Below are positions 1 through 10,839 of a stretch of DNA of 64,000 bases, in pieces (position 1 is the stretch's first letter; each line of letters begins with the position of its first letter). The notes under the pieces were generated by a model. It made no database searches. It was not told the origin of the DNA and saw only the letters and a list, made by a program, of their open reading frames with translations. The position numbers and the translations under genes are program-made. The DNA lies in NCBI RefSeq assembly GCF_900115905.1, contig NZ_FOYD01000002.1, positions 1-64,000 on the forward strand, read 5' to 3'. Origin of the DNA: Halopseudomonas formosensis (GTDB taxonomy: Bacteria; Pseudomonadota; Gammaproteobacteria; Pseudomonadales; Pseudomonadaceae).

Positions 1-8
1 TCCTGATC

Positions 9-14
9 TGTCAA
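9..14 (-). promoter_or_regulatory. Second leftward -35 element, -10 cut off
   Basis: A second perfect TTGACA on the minus strand lies at 9-14, preceded by an A-rich stretch (15-26) that resembles an UP element. Its -10 would fall left of base 1. Together with the promoter at 97-124 it suggests a tandem promoter pair for a leftward stable-RNA transcript. Confidence 0.45.
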
Positions 15-96
15 GCGTTTTTGTTTCGATTCTGTTGCCTCGAAACCGCCTGGCGATCGACCCGGAAGCTGTTCGCTTGCCGTGTCAGGGAGGCGT

Positions 97-124
97 ATGT
101 TAGCGAATTCTGAAGGCTTGTCAA
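97..124 (-). promoter_or_regulatory. Leftward sigma70 promoter of stable-RNA type
   Basis: Read on the minus strand, a perfect -35 TTGACA (119-124) is followed after 16 bases by TAACAT (97-102), and then by a GCCTCCC discriminator (88-94). GC-rich discriminators of this kind are typical of stringently controlled rRNA and tRNA promoters in Pseudomonas. The promoter points out of the window to the left, so a stable-RNA operon probably starts just beyond base 1. No gene of that operon is visible here. Confidence 0.6.
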
Positions 125-786
125 CCCCCCCTTGCCACTCACTTTGTTCGATATGGCCGTCGCGGCGCGGGTGAAGAGGCTGCGCTTTCTATCCGATCTA
201 TCCGGTATACCGACATATGGGGAAGCATGTCCAGCATCACCCCACTCAACCTGACCGGCACACAGGGTCAACTACCCGGGGCCCAGCGCATTGGGGGAAG
301 TCGACAGCGCCGTTTGCTCCAGCAATCTGCGAAGCTCAAAAACGCTGCCAAGCTAACTATAGTCAGGGGAAAAGCTCACCCGGGTTTGCGTAGTTCGTTC
401 GGCGTGCTGCGCCACAACGTGCCGGGCCGGCACCTGGATATCGTCGCACGCATGTAACCCCGCAGCACCTTTCGACGGCCGGCTGACGCTCCATGCCCGG
501 CACCTGCCAAGCAACTACAGGAACTCGGAAAACACCACTGGCTTGATCGGATAGGGAAAAACGCCCACCTTTATCGCGGCGATGGCTTGTTGAGATTTCT
601 GTATCAGGTCGTCATGGTCTAGCCCCAACTCCAGAACCAGCTCGGCGCAGGAGCAGACTCCTCCTCGTGATGGCCTTCCACCCGTAGCACTTGTGGAAAC
701 GGGTATAGCGACGCGAAAGACGCTGACCCAATGGAGGCTGCCGCCTGGCGCGGTATGCGCAGCGAATTCCAGGCGCAAAAAAAACT
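125..786. other. Stretch with no convincing gene
   Basis: Short open frames occur on both strands, but none has a Shine-Dalgarno sequence with a sensible start plus recognisable protein similarity. The only frame with protein-like character is 515-778 on the minus strand, listed separately. The stretch separates leftward promoters at the window edge from the rightward tRNA-Pro promoter. Confidence 0.5.
515..778 (-). CDS. Doubtful small hypothetical protein, possibly frameshifted
   Basis: I do not recognise this 87-codon frame. It can only start at a TTG inside a run of eight T (minus strand, 777-784) with no ribosome binding site. The ends look protein-like: an N-terminal RLEFAAHTAPGGSLHWVS stretch and a C-terminal acidic helix followed by IKPVVFSEFL. 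With one T fewer in the run, an upstream GTG would read in frame as VKVFLRLEF. This may be a damaged or mis-sequenced small gene. It could equally be noncoding. Confidence 0.25.
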   Translation of the reverse strand: MRLEFAAHTAPGGSLHWVSVFRVAIPVSTSATGGRPSRGGVCSCAELVLELGLDHDDLIQKSQQAIAAIKVGVFPYPIKPVVFSEFL

Positions 787-814
787 TTCACATTTCAGTT
801 AGTTAATGTATAGT
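787..814 (+). promoter_or_regulatory. tRNA-Pro promoter
   Basis: TTCACA (787-792) and TATAGT (809-814) each match five of six consensus bases and are spaced 16 bases apart. Transcription would begin near 821, about 28 bases before the tRNA. The TATAGT plus C-rich discriminator resembles the tRNA-Val promoter at 8552-8580. Confidence 0.6.
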
Positions 815-847
815 TCGTCCCGCTTTGGCAGGAACCGCAAAGCATCG

Positions 848-925
<78 letters not shown>

Positions 926-935
926 AATACTGAAA

Positions 936-966
936 ACCCAATCATCGAAAGGTGATTGGGTTTTTT
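936..966 (+). terminator. Intrinsic terminator after tRNA-Pro
   Basis: The stem AACCCAATCA/TGATTGGGTT encloses a short loop (TCGAAAGG) and is followed by a run of T. It lies 11 bases past the tRNA CCA end. Confidence 0.9.
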
Positions 967-1000
967 AATGCCTGCAGAACGGGTAGAAAACGGAAACAGC

Positions 1001-1014
1001 GGGGGGGGGGGGGG
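1001..1014. repeat. G14 homopolymer tract
   Basis: Fourteen consecutive G lie between the tRNA-Pro terminator and the 3' end of the leftward MerR gene. It is intergenic, so slippage would not change a protein. Such tracts are prone to sequencing-length error. Confidence 0.95.
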
Positions 1015-1057
1015 AATCGCGGCGGGGACCCGGGAGGGATTCACCGCGAATGCACAC

Positions 1058-1417
1058 TCAGTGGGTCTTGAGCACCTGCAGCACTTCTTCCAGCTCGGCG
1101 ATGGTCTGGCGGATCAGCTGCTTGTAGTGGCTGTTATCCTCCTTCGCCTCCTCACCTTCCAGACGCTGGCGGGCGCCGCCGATGGTAAATCCCTGATCGT
1201 ACAGCAGCGAGCGGATCTGGCGGATCATCAGCACATCCTGACGCTGATAGTAGCGCCGATTGCCGCGCCGCTTGACCGGGGACAGCTGGGGAAACTCCTG
1301 CTCCCAGTAGCGCAGCACGTGGGGTTTGACCGCGCAGAGCTCGCTGACCTCACCAATGGTGAAGTAGCGCTTCCCGGGAATAGCCGGCAGTTCATTATTG
1401 TGGCTGGGTTCCAGCAT
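1058..1417 (-). CDS. MerR-family transcriptional regulator
   Basis: A 119-residue DNA-binding protein with an N-terminal MerR winged helix-turn-helix (about residues 17-85: [12 protein letters not shown], then LRYWEQEFP and [10 protein letters not shown]) and a C-terminal helix that would dimerise. It lacks the cysteine-rich metal-binding tail of MerR/CueR types, so its effector is unknown. It is the conserved small MerR protein encoded directly after ihfA in pseudomonads (PA2737-like). The start ATG lies inside ihfA, overlapping it by 23 bases, which suggests translational coupling at the end of the thrS-ihfA operon. The target genes cannot be told from the sequence. Confidence 0.9.
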   Translation of the reverse strand: MLEPSHNNELPAIPGKRYFTIGEVSELCAVKPHVLRYWEQEFPQLSPVKRRGNRRYYQRQDVLMIRQIRSLLYDQGFTIGGARQRLEGEEAKEDNSHYKQLIRQTIAELEEVLQVLKTH

Positions 1418-1700
1418 AGGCTTCTACTCGGGCTTTGAGTTTCTGACCGGGGCGGAAGGTGACCACGCGCCGGGCGGTGATGGGTATTTCCTCGCCGGTC
1501 TTGGGATTGCGACCGGGCCGCTCGCGCTTGTCGCGCAGGTCGAAGTTGCCGAAACCCGACAACTTCACCTGCTCGTTGTTTTCCAGCGCGTTGCGGATCT
1601 CTTCAAAAAACAGTTCCACCAGTTCCTTGGCTTCACGCTTGTTGAAACCAAGCTCCTCGTAGAGATGTTCCGCCATTTCTGCTTTTGTCAGAGCCCCCAT
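1395..1700 (-). CDS. ihfA: Integration host factor subunit alpha
   Basis: This subunit pairs with IhfB to form the DNA-bending nucleoid protein IHF, used in sigma54 promoters, replication and recombination. The 101-residue product starts [16 protein letters not shown] and carries the HU/IHF beta arm with [13 protein letters not shown] and the [10 protein letters not shown] tip. The ATG at 1700 is chosen over a GTG two codons upstream because AGGAAA lies seven bases before the ATG, while it would touch the GTG. It follows pheT after 10 bases, the usual pheST-ihfA operon order. Confidence 0.97.
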   Translation of the reverse strand: MGALTKAEMAEHLYEELGFNKREAKELVELFFEEIRNALENNEQVKLSGFGNFDLRDKRERPGRNPKTGEEIPITARRVVTFRPGQKLKARVEAYAGTQPQ

Positions 1701-1710
1701 ACGCACTTTC

Positions 1711-4092
1711 CTATTTTCTCAAGATGGCATTGAAGTCCTGCTCGAGTGAACCCAGTACCCTTTCCATGGTGGCGTTCACTTCGTCATCAGTAAGAGTGCG
1801 CGAGGAATGTTGCAAGGTCAAGCCGATCGCCAGACTTTTGCTTTCCGGATCAATGCCTTTGCCCTGATAAACGTCAAACAGTCTGAGGTTTTTCAGCACC
1901 GGCCCAGCCTCGTCGCGGATGCGCTGCAGCAGGTCGCCGGCGACAACGGACTGCTTCACCACCACGGCGATATCCCGTCGGACTTCTGGGAACTTCGAGA
2001 GTTCCGCGAAGGCCGGCAGACGTCCCTCGGTGATACCGGCAAGGCGCAGCTCGAAGAGGAAGACCGGGCCATTGAGGTCCAGCTTGTCCACCAGCTGCGG
2101 GTGCAGGGCACCGATCCAGCCAACCAGCTCGCCATCCCTGAGGATGCGGGCGCTCTGACCGGGATGCAGGGCGGGATGTTCAGCCGCCTCGAAGCGGAAG
2201 CTGTCCAGCGCACCGCCCTGCCCCAGCACCGCTTCCACATCGCCCTTGACGTCGTAGAAGTCCAGCTTGTCGGCACCATTGGCCCACCCCTCGGGCAGCC
2301 GGCTGCCAGTGGCGATGCCGGCCAGCATCGGCTCCTGCAGCAGCTCACCGCTGGGCTGGGGCACAAAGCGCAGCCCGCTTTCGAACAGCCGTACCCGTGC
2401 CTGCTGACGGTTCTGGTTGTGCTGTACCGCCTTGGCCAGACCCGGCCACAGGGAGGAGCGCATCACCGCCATGTCGCTGGAGATGGGGTTGGCCAATGCC
2501 AGGGGCTCGATCTGCGGATCGAACAGCCGGTTGAGGCCGGGCTCGACGAAACTGTAGGTAATCGCCTCCTGATAACCCCGGGCTACCAGCAGCCGGCGCA
2601 GTACCGGCAGCTCGTTCCGGGTTTCCGGGTTGGCGCTGAGGTTCAGCGATGCCCTGGGCGCGCTGACCGGCAGTCGGTTGTAACCGTACAGGCGGGCCAG
2701 CTCCTCGATCAGATCGATTTCCAGGGTAATGTCGAAGCGATGGCTGGGCACTTCCACCTGCCACTCCCCCGCCTCGGCACGAACCACCCCGAGCTCCAGG
2801 CCACGCAGGTAACCTTCGACTTCCTCTTCGCTGATCTGCAGCCCGAGCATCTGACTGACACGCTCGTTACGCAGGCGGATGCTGACCGGAGTCGGCAGCT
2901 GGGTCTCGGCCACGGCTTCGATAACCGGGCCCGGTTCACCACCCACGGTCTCCAGGACCAGGGCGGTCAGACGCTCCATGGCCTGACGCGGCAGTTGCCA
3001 GTCCACGCCGCGTTCGAAGCGGTGCGAAGCGTCGGTGTGCAGACCGTAGTTACGGGCCTTGCCGGCAATGGCGATCGGGTCGAAGAAGGCACTTTCCAGG
3101 AACAGGTCGGTGGTGTTCTCGTTGATGCCGCTGTGCTCGCCACCCATGATGCCGGCCATGCCCAGCGGACGCTCATGATCCGCGATAACCAGCGTATCGT
3201 TGCGCAGGGCGATTTCCTGGCCATCCAGCAGAGTCAGCTTCTCACCCTCCTCGGCCAGACGCACACGGATGCCACCGCGGATTTCCGCCAGATCGTAGGC
3301 GTGCAGCGGTTGACCGAGTTCGAGCATCACATAGTTGGTGATATCCACCACCGGGTCGATGCTGCGGATGTCACTGCGACGCAGGCGCTCGACCATCCAC
3401 AGGGGCGTCGGGCGGCTCAGGTCGACATTGCGAATGACCCGACCGACAAAGCGGGAGCAGGCCTGGGGCGCCAGCAGCTCGACCGGGCGAACCTCATCAT
3501 GCACAGGTGCCACGGCTTCGATGGCGGGACGGCTGACCGGCGCACCGTAGTTGGCCCCGACTTCCCGGGCCAGACCGGCGATCGACAGACAGTCACCCCG
3601 GTTGGGCGTCAGGTCGACCTCGATGATGGCGTCATCCAGACCCAGGTATTGGCGCAGGCACTGGCCGACCGGCGCATCCGCCGGCAGCTCGAACAGACCA
3701 TCGTGGTCATCCGACAGCTGCAGTTCGGCAGCCGAGCACAGCATGCCGAAGGATTCCACGCCACGCAGCTTGGCCTTCTTGATCTTGAAGTCCTCGCCCA
3801 GCACGGCGCCAACCATGGCAAAGGGCACGCGAATCCCGGCGCGGGCGTTGGGTGCACCACAGACCACCTGGAACTCCTCGGAGCCATTGCTCACCCGGCA
3901 GACCCGCAGCTTGTCCGCATCGGGATGCTGCTCGGCGCTGAGGATCTCGCCAACCACCACGCCGCTGAACTCGCCGGCAACCGGGCTGACACTGTCGACC
4001 TCGAGGCCGGTCATGGACAGGCGCGCCACCAGCTCGTCCCGGGTTACTTCCGGATTCACCCAGCTGCGCAGCCACTGTTCACTGAATTTCAT
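1711..4092 (-). CDS. pheT: Phenylalanyl-tRNA synthetase beta subunit
   Basis: This is the beta chain of the cytoplasmic alpha2beta2 enzyme that charges tRNA-Phe. The 793-residue length is normal. Domains in order: an EMAP/OB tRNA-binding domain (about 40-150), the B3/B4 editing domain (about 215-390), the B5 domain (about 400-475), a catalytic-like core, and a C-terminal anticodon-binding FDX-ACB fold (about 700-793: [12 protein letters not shown]). The gene starts 38 bases after pheS, so the two are co-transcribed, and ihfA follows after 10 bases. No broken motif is seen. Confidence 0.97.
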   Translation of the reverse strand: MKFSEQWLRSWVNPEVTRDELVARLSMTGLEVDSVSPVAGEFSGVVVGEILSAEQHPDADKLRVCRVSNGSEEFQVVCGAPNARAGIRVPFAMVGAVLGEDFKIKKAKLRGVESFGMLCSAAELQLSDDHDGLFELPADAPVGQCLRQYLGLDDAIIEVDLTPNRGDCLSIAGLAREVGANYGAPVSRPAIEAVAPVHDEVRPVELLAPQACSRFVGRVIRNVDLSRPTPLWMVERLRRSDIRSIDPVVDITNYVMLELGQPLHAYDLAEIRGGIRVRLAEEGEKLTLLDGQEIALRNDTLVIADHERPLGMAGIMGGEHSGINENTTDLFLESAFFDPIAIAGKARNYGLHTDASHRFERGVDWQLPRQAMERLTALVLETVGGEPGPVIEAVAETQLPTPVSIRLRNERVSQMLGLQISEEEVEGYLRGLELGVVRAEAGEWQVEVPSHRFDITLEIDLIEELARLYGYNRLPVSAPRASLNLSANPETRNELPVLRRLLVARGYQEAITYSFVEPGLNRLFDPQIEPLALANPISSDMAVMRSSLWPGLAKAVQHNQNRQQARVRLFESGLRFVPQPSGELLQEPMLAGIATGSRLPEGWANGADKLDFYDVKGDVEAVLGQGGALDSFRFEAAEHPALHPGQSARILRDGELVGWIGALHPQLVDKLDLNGPVFLFELRLAGITEGRLPAFAELSKFPEVRRDIAVVVKQSVVAGDLLQRIRDEAGPVLKNLRLFDVYQGKGIDPESKSLAIGLTLQHSSRTLTDDEVNATMERVLGSLEQDFNAILRK

Positions 4093-4130
4093 GTTTCATT
4101 CCTGCTTCAAAAGGGTTGCGGTTACGGCGT

Positions 4131-5147
<1,017 letters not shown>

Positions 5148-5162
5148 TTAACACTCCAGAAA

Positions 5163-5204
5163 CAAAAATAGGGGAAGAGCTGCAAGGCTCTTCCCCTATT
5201 AATG
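5163..5204 (-). terminator. Terminator or attenuator hairpin between rplT and pheS
   Basis: On the minus strand a 13-base inverted repeat (ATAGGGGAAGAGC ... GCTCTTCCCCTAT) is followed directly by TTTTTG, a textbook intrinsic terminator. It ends about 15 bases before the pheS start codon. A second, smaller hairpin (ACCGGCGC/GCGCCGGT, 5214-5231) precedes it. In Escherichia coli pheST is controlled by attenuation with a Phe-rich leader peptide. I see no ATG- or GTG-started Phe-rich leader here, so the regulatory mechanism is open. Confidence 0.85.
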
Positions 5205-5249
5205 ACGTTGCCAACCGGCGCAAGCGCCGGTGATTGTCGTAACGAGGGC

Positions 5250-5606
5250 TTAAGCCAGGCTAGCCTTTGCTTTTTCGACAATCGCAGTAAACGCCGCTTT
5301 TTCGTTCACGGCCAGATCGGCCAGAACCTTACGGTCGATTTCGATGGAAGCCTTTTTCAGGCCGGCAATCAGACGGCTGTAGGACAGACCATTCTGACGG
5401 GCACCAGCGTTGATACGGGCAATCCACAGAGCACGGAACTGACGCTTGCGCTGCTTGCGGTCACGGTAGGCATACTGACCAGCCTTGATGACCGCCTGCT
5501 TGGCAACCCGGAATACACGCGAACGTGCACCGTAGTAACCTTTGGCGAGTTTCAGAATCTTCTTGTGACGCTTGCGCGCCATTACACCACGCTTAACACG
5601 AGCCAT
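5250..5606 (-). CDS. rplT: 50S ribosomal protein L20
   Basis: The 118-residue basic protein ([19 protein letters not shown]..., [14 protein letters not shown]) has the full L20 length and its signature. L20 is needed for early 50S assembly. In gammaproteobacteria it also represses its own operon by binding infC-rpmI mRNA. It lies 21 bases after rpmI in the standard infC-rpmI-rplT operon. Confidence 0.98.
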   Translation of the reverse strand: MARVKRGVMARKRHKKILKLAKGYYGARSRVFRVAKQAVIKAGQYAYRDRKQRKRQFRALWIARINAGARQNGLSYSRLIAGLKKASIEIDRKVLADLAVNEKAAFTAIVEKAKASLA

Positions 5607-5627
5607 TCTCTAGATCCTCAACCTTGA

Positions 5628-5822
5628 TTAACGGAGACGCAGCATGCGTTCAACTTTCTGGACGTCTGCAGCATTGAGCTGAGAAGTGCCACGCAGTTGG
5701 CGCTTACGCTTGGTGGTCATCTTGGTCAGGATGTGGCTTTTGAAAGCGTGCTTGTGCTTGATGCCACTGCCAGTCACTTTGAAGCGCTTGGCGGCACCAC
5801 TTTTGGTCTTCATCTTTGCCAT
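5628..5822 (-). CDS. rpmI: 50S ribosomal protein L35
   Basis: This 64-residue ribosomal protein begins [15 protein letters not shown] and ends KVERMLRLR. The start is set at 5822 because this gives the exact family length and GGAG lies nine bases upstream. An in-frame ATG 15 bases further upstream would add an unconserved MEYMN extension. It sits 60 bases after infC. Confidence 0.97.
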   Translation of the reverse strand: MAKMKTKSGAAKRFKVTGSGIKHKHAFKSHILTKMTTKRKRQLRGTSQLNAADVQKVERMLRLR

Positions 5823-5882
5823 GTTCATGTACTCCAAATAGAGTGGATAAGATAATCACAAGGCCTGGCGTTGCCCTGGAGA

Positions 5883-6428
5883 TTACTTTTTCTTCTTGGG
5901 TGCAAGGACCATCATCAACTGACGACCTTCCATTTTCGGGTGCTGTTCAACGGTGCCGTATTCGGCGAGGTCGGCTTCGACCCGCTTCAACAGCTCCATG
6001 CCCAGCTCCTGATGGGCCATTTCCCGGCCGCGGAATCGCAGGGATACCTTGGCTTTGTCACCCTCGCTGAGGAACTTGATAAGGTTGCGAAGCTTGACCT
6101 TATAGTCCCCTTCTTCCGTCCCTGGACGAAACTTGATTTCCTTGATTTGAATCTGTTTCTGATTCTTCCGGGCGGCAGCCTGCTGCTTCTTCTTCTCGAA
6201 GATATGCTTGCCGTAGTCCATGACTCGGCATACAGGCGGCTCTGCATCGGGGGAGATTTCAACCAGGTCGAGCCTGGCCTCCTCGGCGGCGGCCAGCGCT
6301 TCCTGAATGGAGACGATACCGATCTGTTCACCTTCGGGGCCAATCAGGCGAACTTCACGCGCCGTGATGTTTTCGTTGATCGGCGGGCGTTGTGCGGCTC
6401 TTTTGTCTTGTCTCATCTCGCGTTTAAT
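5883..6428 (-). CDS. infC: Translation initiation factor IF-3, ATT start
   Basis: IF-3 binds the 30S subunit, prevents 50S joining and checks start codons. The product carries the N-domain ([14 protein letters not shown]), linker and C-domain ([33 protein letters not shown] end). The first ATG (6416) has no ribosome binding site. Four codons upstream an in-frame ATT at 6426-6428 has GGAG eight bases before it and reads IKREMRQDK, as in other Pseudomonas IF-3 genes. I therefore place the start at the ATT, giving 181 residues. The rare start is the known basis of IF-3 autoregulation. thrS ends two bases upstream. Confidence 0.9.
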   Translation of the reverse strand: MKREMRQDKRAAQRPPINENITAREVRLIGPEGEQIGIVSIQEALAAAEEARLDLVEISPDAEPPVCRVMDYGKHIFEKKKQQAAARKNQKQIQIKEIKFRPGTEEGDYKVKLRNLIKFLSEGDKAKVSLRFRGREMAHQELGMELLKRVEADLAEYGTVEQHPKMEGRQLMMVLAPKKKK

Positions 6429-6430
6429 CT

Positions 6431-8356
6431 TTATTGCTCCGAATTCGGGCGGCCTCGTTGTGCGACGGCGCGGGCGAGGAACTCGGAGAACTCGGCAATG
6501 CTCATCGTACCCAGATCTTTACCCTCCCGCGTGCGCACGGCCACAGTGTGCGATTCGACTTCCCTATCCCCGATTACCAGCAAGTAGGGAGTCTTGTGCA
6601 AAGTATGCTCGCGGATTTTAAAGCCGATCTTCTCGTTTCTCAAGTCCGCGACGGCGCGATAGCCCATTTCATTGAGCGATTTCTCGACTTTCCGACAGAA
6701 CTCGGCCTGGTTGTCGGTGATATTCAGCACCGCCACCTGGGTCGGCGCCAGCCAGGCCGGGAAGTCACCGGCGTAGTGCTCGATGAGAATGCCGATGAAG
6801 CGTTCGAAGGAGCCGAGGATCGCCCGGTGCAGCATCACCGGCGTCTTGCGGGTGCCGTCCTCGGCCACATACTGGGCATCCAGACGACCCGGCAGCATGA
6901 AGTCCAGCTGCAGGGTGCCGCACTGCCACACCCGGCCCAGACAGTCGCGCAGGGAGAACTCGATCTTGGGCCCGTAAAAGGCGCCCTCACCCGGCTGCAG
7001 CTCCCACTTCAGACCGGCCTCGTTCAGCGCCTCTTCCAGACCGCGCTCGGCCTGATCCCAGTCGGCATCATCACCCATGCGATCTTCAGGACGGGTCGAG
7101 AGCTTCAGCTCGACATCATCGAAGCCGAAATCGCGGTAGACCTGCAGAGTGAGGGCAATGAAGTTGGCCGCCTCGGTCTTGACCTGCTCATCGGTACAGA
7201 AGATGTGCGCATCGTCCTGGGTGAAGCCGCGAACCCGCATCAGACCGTGCAGCGAACCGGAGGGTTCGTTGCGATGGCAGGAACCGAATTCGGCCAGGCG
7301 CAGCGGCAGATCACGGTAGCTCTTGAGCCCCTGGTTGAAGACCTGGATGTGGCACGGACAGTTCATCGGCTTGACCGCGTAGTCGCGGCTCTCCGACTCG
7401 GTAGTGAACATGTTCGCCGAGTAATGCTCCCAGTGACCGGAACGCTCCCACAGCACACGGTCAACGACCTGCGGCGTACGGATTTCCTTGTAGCCGCTGT
7501 CCTTCTGCACCTTGCGCATGTACTGCTCGAGCACCTGGTAGACAGTCCAGCCGTTGGGGTGCCAGAACACCATGCCCGGCGCCTCTTCCTGTGTGTGGAA
7601 CAGGTTCAGACGCTTGCCGAGCTTGCGGTGGTCGCGCTTTTCGGCCTCTTCGATCCGCTTGATGTAGGCTGCCAGCTGCTTCTTGTCAGCCCAGGCGGTG
7701 CCATAGATGCGCTGCAGCTGTTCGTTCTTTGCGTCGCCGCGCCAGTAGGCGCCGGAGATGCGAGTCAGCTGGAATGCCTTGAGGAAGCGGGTGTTGGGCA
7801 CGTGCGGACCGCGGCACATGTCCACGTATTCCTCGTGGTAGTAGAGCCCCATGGCCTTCTCGTCGGGCATGTCCTCGATCAGACGCAGCTTGTATTCCTC
7901 GCCACGCTCGGTGAACACGCGGATCACCTCGTCGCGGGGCGTCATCTTCTTGATGACGTCATATTCGGTATCGATCAGCTCGCGCATGCGCTTCTCGATG
8001 GCGGCCATGTCCTCGGGGGTGAAGGGACGTTCGAAGGCGATATCGTAATAGAAGCCTTCTTCGATCACCGGACCGATGACCATCTTGGCAGTCGGGTACA
8101 GCTGCTTGACAGCATGACCCACCAGGTGAGCACAGGAGTGACGGATGATCTCCAGACCTTCCTCGTCCCGCGGCGTGATGATCTGCAGGCTGGCGTCCTG
8201 CTCGATCAGATCGCAGGCATCAACCAGGCGACCGTCGATCTTGCCGGCGACTGTTGCCTTGGCCAGACCGGCACCAATGGATTGCGCCACCTGATACACG
8301 GTGACCGGGGTATCAAATGTGCGCTGACTGCCGTCGGGGAGAGTGATTACAGGCAT
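6431..8356 (-). CDS. thrS: Threonyl-tRNA synthetase
   Basis: This cytoplasmic class II enzyme charges tRNA-Thr. Its 641 residues match the family length. Domains: TGS (1-62), an editing domain with the HxxxH motif (HSCAHLVGH, about 75), the class II catalytic core with zinc-ligand region [13 protein letters not shown], and the C-terminal anticodon-binding domain (about 540-641). AAGGAG lies seven bases before the ATG. It is the first gene of the leftward thrS-infC-rpmI-rplT block. The ribosome binding site for the infC ATT codon lies inside its last codons. Confidence 0.98.
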   Translation of the reverse strand: MPVITLPDGSQRTFDTPVTVYQVAQSIGAGLAKATVAGKIDGRLVDACDLIEQDASLQIITPRDEEGLEIIRHSCAHLVGHAVKQLYPTAKMVIGPVIEEGFYYDIAFERPFTPEDMAAIEKRMRELIDTEYDVIKKMTPRDEVIRVFTERGEEYKLRLIEDMPDEKAMGLYYHEEYVDMCRGPHVPNTRFLKAFQLTRISGAYWRGDAKNEQLQRIYGTAWADKKQLAAYIKRIEEAEKRDHRKLGKRLNLFHTQEEAPGMVFWHPNGWTVYQVLEQYMRKVQKDSGYKEIRTPQVVDRVLWERSGHWEHYSANMFTTESESRDYAVKPMNCPCHIQVFNQGLKSYRDLPLRLAEFGSCHRNEPSGSLHGLMRVRGFTQDDAHIFCTDEQVKTEAANFIALTLQVYRDFGFDDVELKLSTRPEDRMGDDADWDQAERGLEEALNEAGLKWELQPGEGAFYGPKIEFSLRDCLGRVWQCGTLQLDFMLPGRLDAQYVAEDGTRKTPVMLHRAILGSFERFIGILIEHYAGDFPAWLAPTQVAVLNITDNQAEFCRKVEKSLNEMGYRAVADLRNEKIGFKIREHTLHKTPYLLVIGDREVESHTVAVRTREGKDLGTMSIAEFSEFLARAVAQRGRPNSEQ

Positions 8357-8424
8357 GGTGTCGCTCCTTTCTCAGTGGTGACCGCTACGCAAGGCCACGT
8401 GATGGAATACAGAAATGATAGAAA

Positions 8425-8455
8425 CAAAAAAGCCCAACCACAGGTGGTCGGGCTT
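8425..8455 (-). terminator. Intrinsic terminator after tRNA-Val
   Basis: On the minus strand AGCCCGACCAC and GTGGTTGGGCT pair, with one mismatch, around CT, followed by TTTTTTG. It begins just past the tRNA-Val CCA end and separates it from thrS. Confidence 0.85.
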
Positions 8456-8461
8456 TGTATC

Positions 8462-8538
8462 TGGTAGGCACGATTGGATTCGAACCAACGACCCCCACCA
8501 TGTCAAGGTGGTGCTCTAACCAACTGAGCTACGTGCCT
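8462..8538 (-). tRNA. tRNA-Val (anticodon GAC)
   Basis: A 77-base cloverleaf on the minus strand: acceptor AGGCACG/CGTGCCT, anticodon stem CCACC/GGTGG with loop TTGACAT (anticodon GAC), T arm with GTTCGAATC, and an encoded CCA. The location next to thrS is as in P. aeruginosa. Confidence 0.97.
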
Positions 8539-8551
8539 GCGATGGAGGCGA

Positions 8552-8580
8552 ACTATACGCACCCACCCGGAGGGCGTCAA
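8552..8580 (-). promoter_or_regulatory. tRNA-Val promoter
   Basis: Minus strand TTGACG (8575-8580), a 17-base spacer and TATAGT (8552-8557), then a TCGCCTCC discriminator. Transcription would start a few bases before the tRNA 5' end at 8538. The discriminator is of the stringent-control type. Confidence 0.75.
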
Positions 8581-8653
8581 CCCCTAAGTCACTGAATATC
8601 TGCAAAAAGATCGGTACTGCAGAGAGCCGTCCCAGAGCCTCTTCCCGAGCTGT

Positions 8654-10669
8654 TCACAGATTGACCAGTCGCTCGCGCAACTGCTGTATCTCGTCGCGCA
8701 TCTGGGCCGCCGCCTCGAACTCCAGATCCCGGGCATGCTGGTACATCTTCTCCTCCAGCTGGCGTATGCGCTTGGTGATCTCGGCAGGTGAACGCAGCTT
8801 GTCGGCCTGGTAACCCGCGCCCTCCTCGGCCACCTTGGCAGCGCGCCGCTTGTTGTTCCGGCTGCCGGGAACCACCGCACCCTCAAGGATGTCCTGCACG
8901 CTCTTGACCACACCCTTGGGCGTAATGCCATGCTCCTCGTTGAAAGCGATCTGCCTGGCCCGCCGGCGCTCGGTCTCGCCGATGGCCCGCTCCATGGAAC
9001 CGGTGATCCGATCCGCATAGAGGATGGCCTTGCCGTTCAGGTTTCGCGCCGCGCGGCCGATGGTCTGGATCAGCGAGCGCTCTGATCGGAGGAAGCCTTC
9101 CTTGTCCGCATCGAGAATCGCGACGAGGGAAACTTCAGGCATATCAAGACCTTCGCGCAACAAGTTAATGCCGACCAGCACGTCGAACACCCCCATGCGC
9201 AGATCGCGGATGATCTCCACCCGCTCGACGGTATCGATATCGGAATGCAGATAGCGCACCTTGACCCCGTGGTCGGCAAGGTAGTCGGTCAGATCCTCGG
9301 CCATGCGCTTGGTCAGGGTCGTCACCAGTACGCGCTCGTTACGCGCGGTGCGCAGCCCCACCTCGGACAGCAGATCATCCACCTGGGTAGTGGCCGGGCG
9401 CACTTCGATTTCCGGATCCACCAACCCGGTGGGCCTGACCACCTGCTCAACCACGCGGCCCGCATGCGCCTCCTCATAGGGTCCCGGGGTGGCGGAGACG
9501 AAGATGGTCTGCGGAGAAATCGCCTCCCACTCATCGAAACGCATCGGGCGGTTATCCAGCGCAGAGGGCAGACGGAAGCCATACTCGACCAGGGTCTCCT
9601 TGCGCGATCGGTCGCCCTTGTACATGGCACCCACCTGGGGCACGGAGACGTGGGATTCGTCTATCACCAGCAGCGCGTTGGCCGGCAGGTAATCGAACAG
9701 GGTCGGCGGCGGCTCGCCCTCCGGGCGCCCGGACAGGTAACGGGAGTAGTTTTCGATGCCATTGCAGTAACCCAGCTCCATGATCATCTCCATATCGAAG
9801 CGGGTACGCTGCTCAAGCCGCTGCGCCTCGACCAGCTTGTTCTGGCTGTGAAGCACCTCAAGCCGCTCCCTGAGCTCGACCTTGATCTCCTCAACCGCCT
9901 CCAGCAGCTTCTCCCTGGGAGTCACATAATGTGATTTGGGATAGATAGTTACGCGAGGAACCTTGCGTAAAACCTCACCTGTGAGCGGATCAAAGAAGCT
10001 GATGGTTTCCACCGTGTCGTCAAACAGCTCGATACGGATTGCCTCCAGATCGGATTCCGCAGGGAACACATCGATCACATCCCCCCGCACCCGGTAGGTG
10101 GCCCGCGCCAGCTCCATGTCGTTGCGGGTGTACTGCAGCTCGGCCAGACGACGCAACAGCGCGCGCTGATCCAGCTGATCACCCCGGTCCACGTGGAGCA
10201 CCATGCGCAGGTAGGACTCGGGGTCACCCAGGCCGTAGATGGCCGACACCGTGGCCACTATGATGGCGTCCGGCCGCTCCATGAGGGCCTTGGTCGCCGA
10301 CAGGCGCATCTGCTCGATGTGATCGTTGATCGAGGCATCCTTCTCGATGAAGGTATCCGATGCCGGCACATAGGCTTCAGGCTGGTAGTAGTCGTAATAG
10401 GAAACGAAGTACTCCACGGCATTGTTCGGGAAGAATTCGCGGAACTCGCCATACAGCTGCGCCGCCAGGGTCTTGTTGGGCGCCATCACTATGGTCGGAC
10501 GCTGGACCTGCTGGATGACGTTGGCAATGGTGAAGGTCTTCCCTGACCCCGTCACCCCGAGCAGCGTCTGGTGAGACAGGCCGGCCTCCAGGCCCTCCAC
10601 CAGTTGCGCAATGGCCACCGGCTGATCGCCGGCCGGCTTGAAACGGGTTTGCAGCTTGAAATGTGTCAT
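8654..10669 (-). CDS. uvrB: Excinuclease ABC subunit B
   Basis: UvrB verifies damage and loads UvrC in nucleotide excision repair. The 671-residue protein has Walker A GVTGSGKT (about 40-47), the beta-hairpin region ([12 protein letters not shown]), helicase motifs through QTIGRAARN, and a C-terminal UVR domain ([18 protein letters not shown]) that binds UvrC. The start at 10669 ([17 protein letters not shown]) matches family N-termini; the frame is open for 14 more codons upstream without similarity. I see no CTG-N10-CAG LexA box in the short divergent region. Confidence 0.97.
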   Translation of the reverse strand: MTHFKLQTRFKPAGDQPVAIAQLVEGLEAGLSHQTLLGVTGSGKTFTIANVIQQVQRPTIVMAPNKTLAAQLYGEFREFFPNNAVEYFVSYYDYYQPEAYVPASDTFIEKDASINDHIEQMRLSATKALMERPDAIIVATVSAIYGLGDPESYLRMVLHVDRGDQLDQRALLRRLAELQYTRNDMELARATYRVRGDVIDVFPAESDLEAIRIELFDDTVETISFFDPLTGEVLRKVPRVTIYPKSHYVTPREKLLEAVEEIKVELRERLEVLHSQNKLVEAQRLEQRTRFDMEMIMELGYCNGIENYSRYLSGRPEGEPPPTLFDYLPANALLVIDESHVSVPQVGAMYKGDRSRKETLVEYGFRLPSALDNRPMRFDEWEAISPQTIFVSATPGPYEEAHAGRVVEQVVRPTGLVDPEIEVRPATTQVDDLLSEVGLRTARNERVLVTTLTKRMAEDLTDYLADHGVKVRYLHSDIDTVERVEIIRDLRMGVFDVLVGINLLREGLDMPEVSLVAILDADKEGFLRSERSLIQTIGRAARNLNGKAILYADRITGSMERAIGETERRRARQIAFNEEHGITPKGVVKSVQDILEGAVVPGSRNNKRRAAKVAEEGAGYQADKLRSPAEITKRIRQLEEKMYQHARDLEFEAAAQMRDEIQQLRERLVNL

Positions 10670-10772
10670 GACAGGGAAAGTACCACGGGTCAGAAGAACA
10701 GCCTCCATCATAGCACCGCAATCCCGCCCAAATGCAGGACCACCGGACTCGCACCCGCCCCCTCTCTCTGTT

Positions 10773-10778
10773 TATAAT
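10773..10778 (+). promoter_or_regulatory. -10 element for the aminotransferase gene
   Basis: A perfect TATAAT lies 62 bases before the ATG at 10840, preceded by a TG two bases upstream (near-extended -10). The -35 is poor. It lies in the divergent uvrB/aminotransferase region. Confidence 0.45.
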
Positions 10779-10839
10779 GTCCGGCCGCCTGCGGCACAGC
10801 CCGACAACTTCATTCACCTGTTTCGAGTCTGCCCATATC

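Noticed and set aside
227..457. 76-codon plus-strand open frame
   Set aside because: No ribosome binding site, no protein similarity, and composition like noncoding sequence.
10670..10839. LexA (SOS) box upstream of uvrB
   Set aside because: No CTG-N10-CAG palindrome of the expected type is present in the divergent region.
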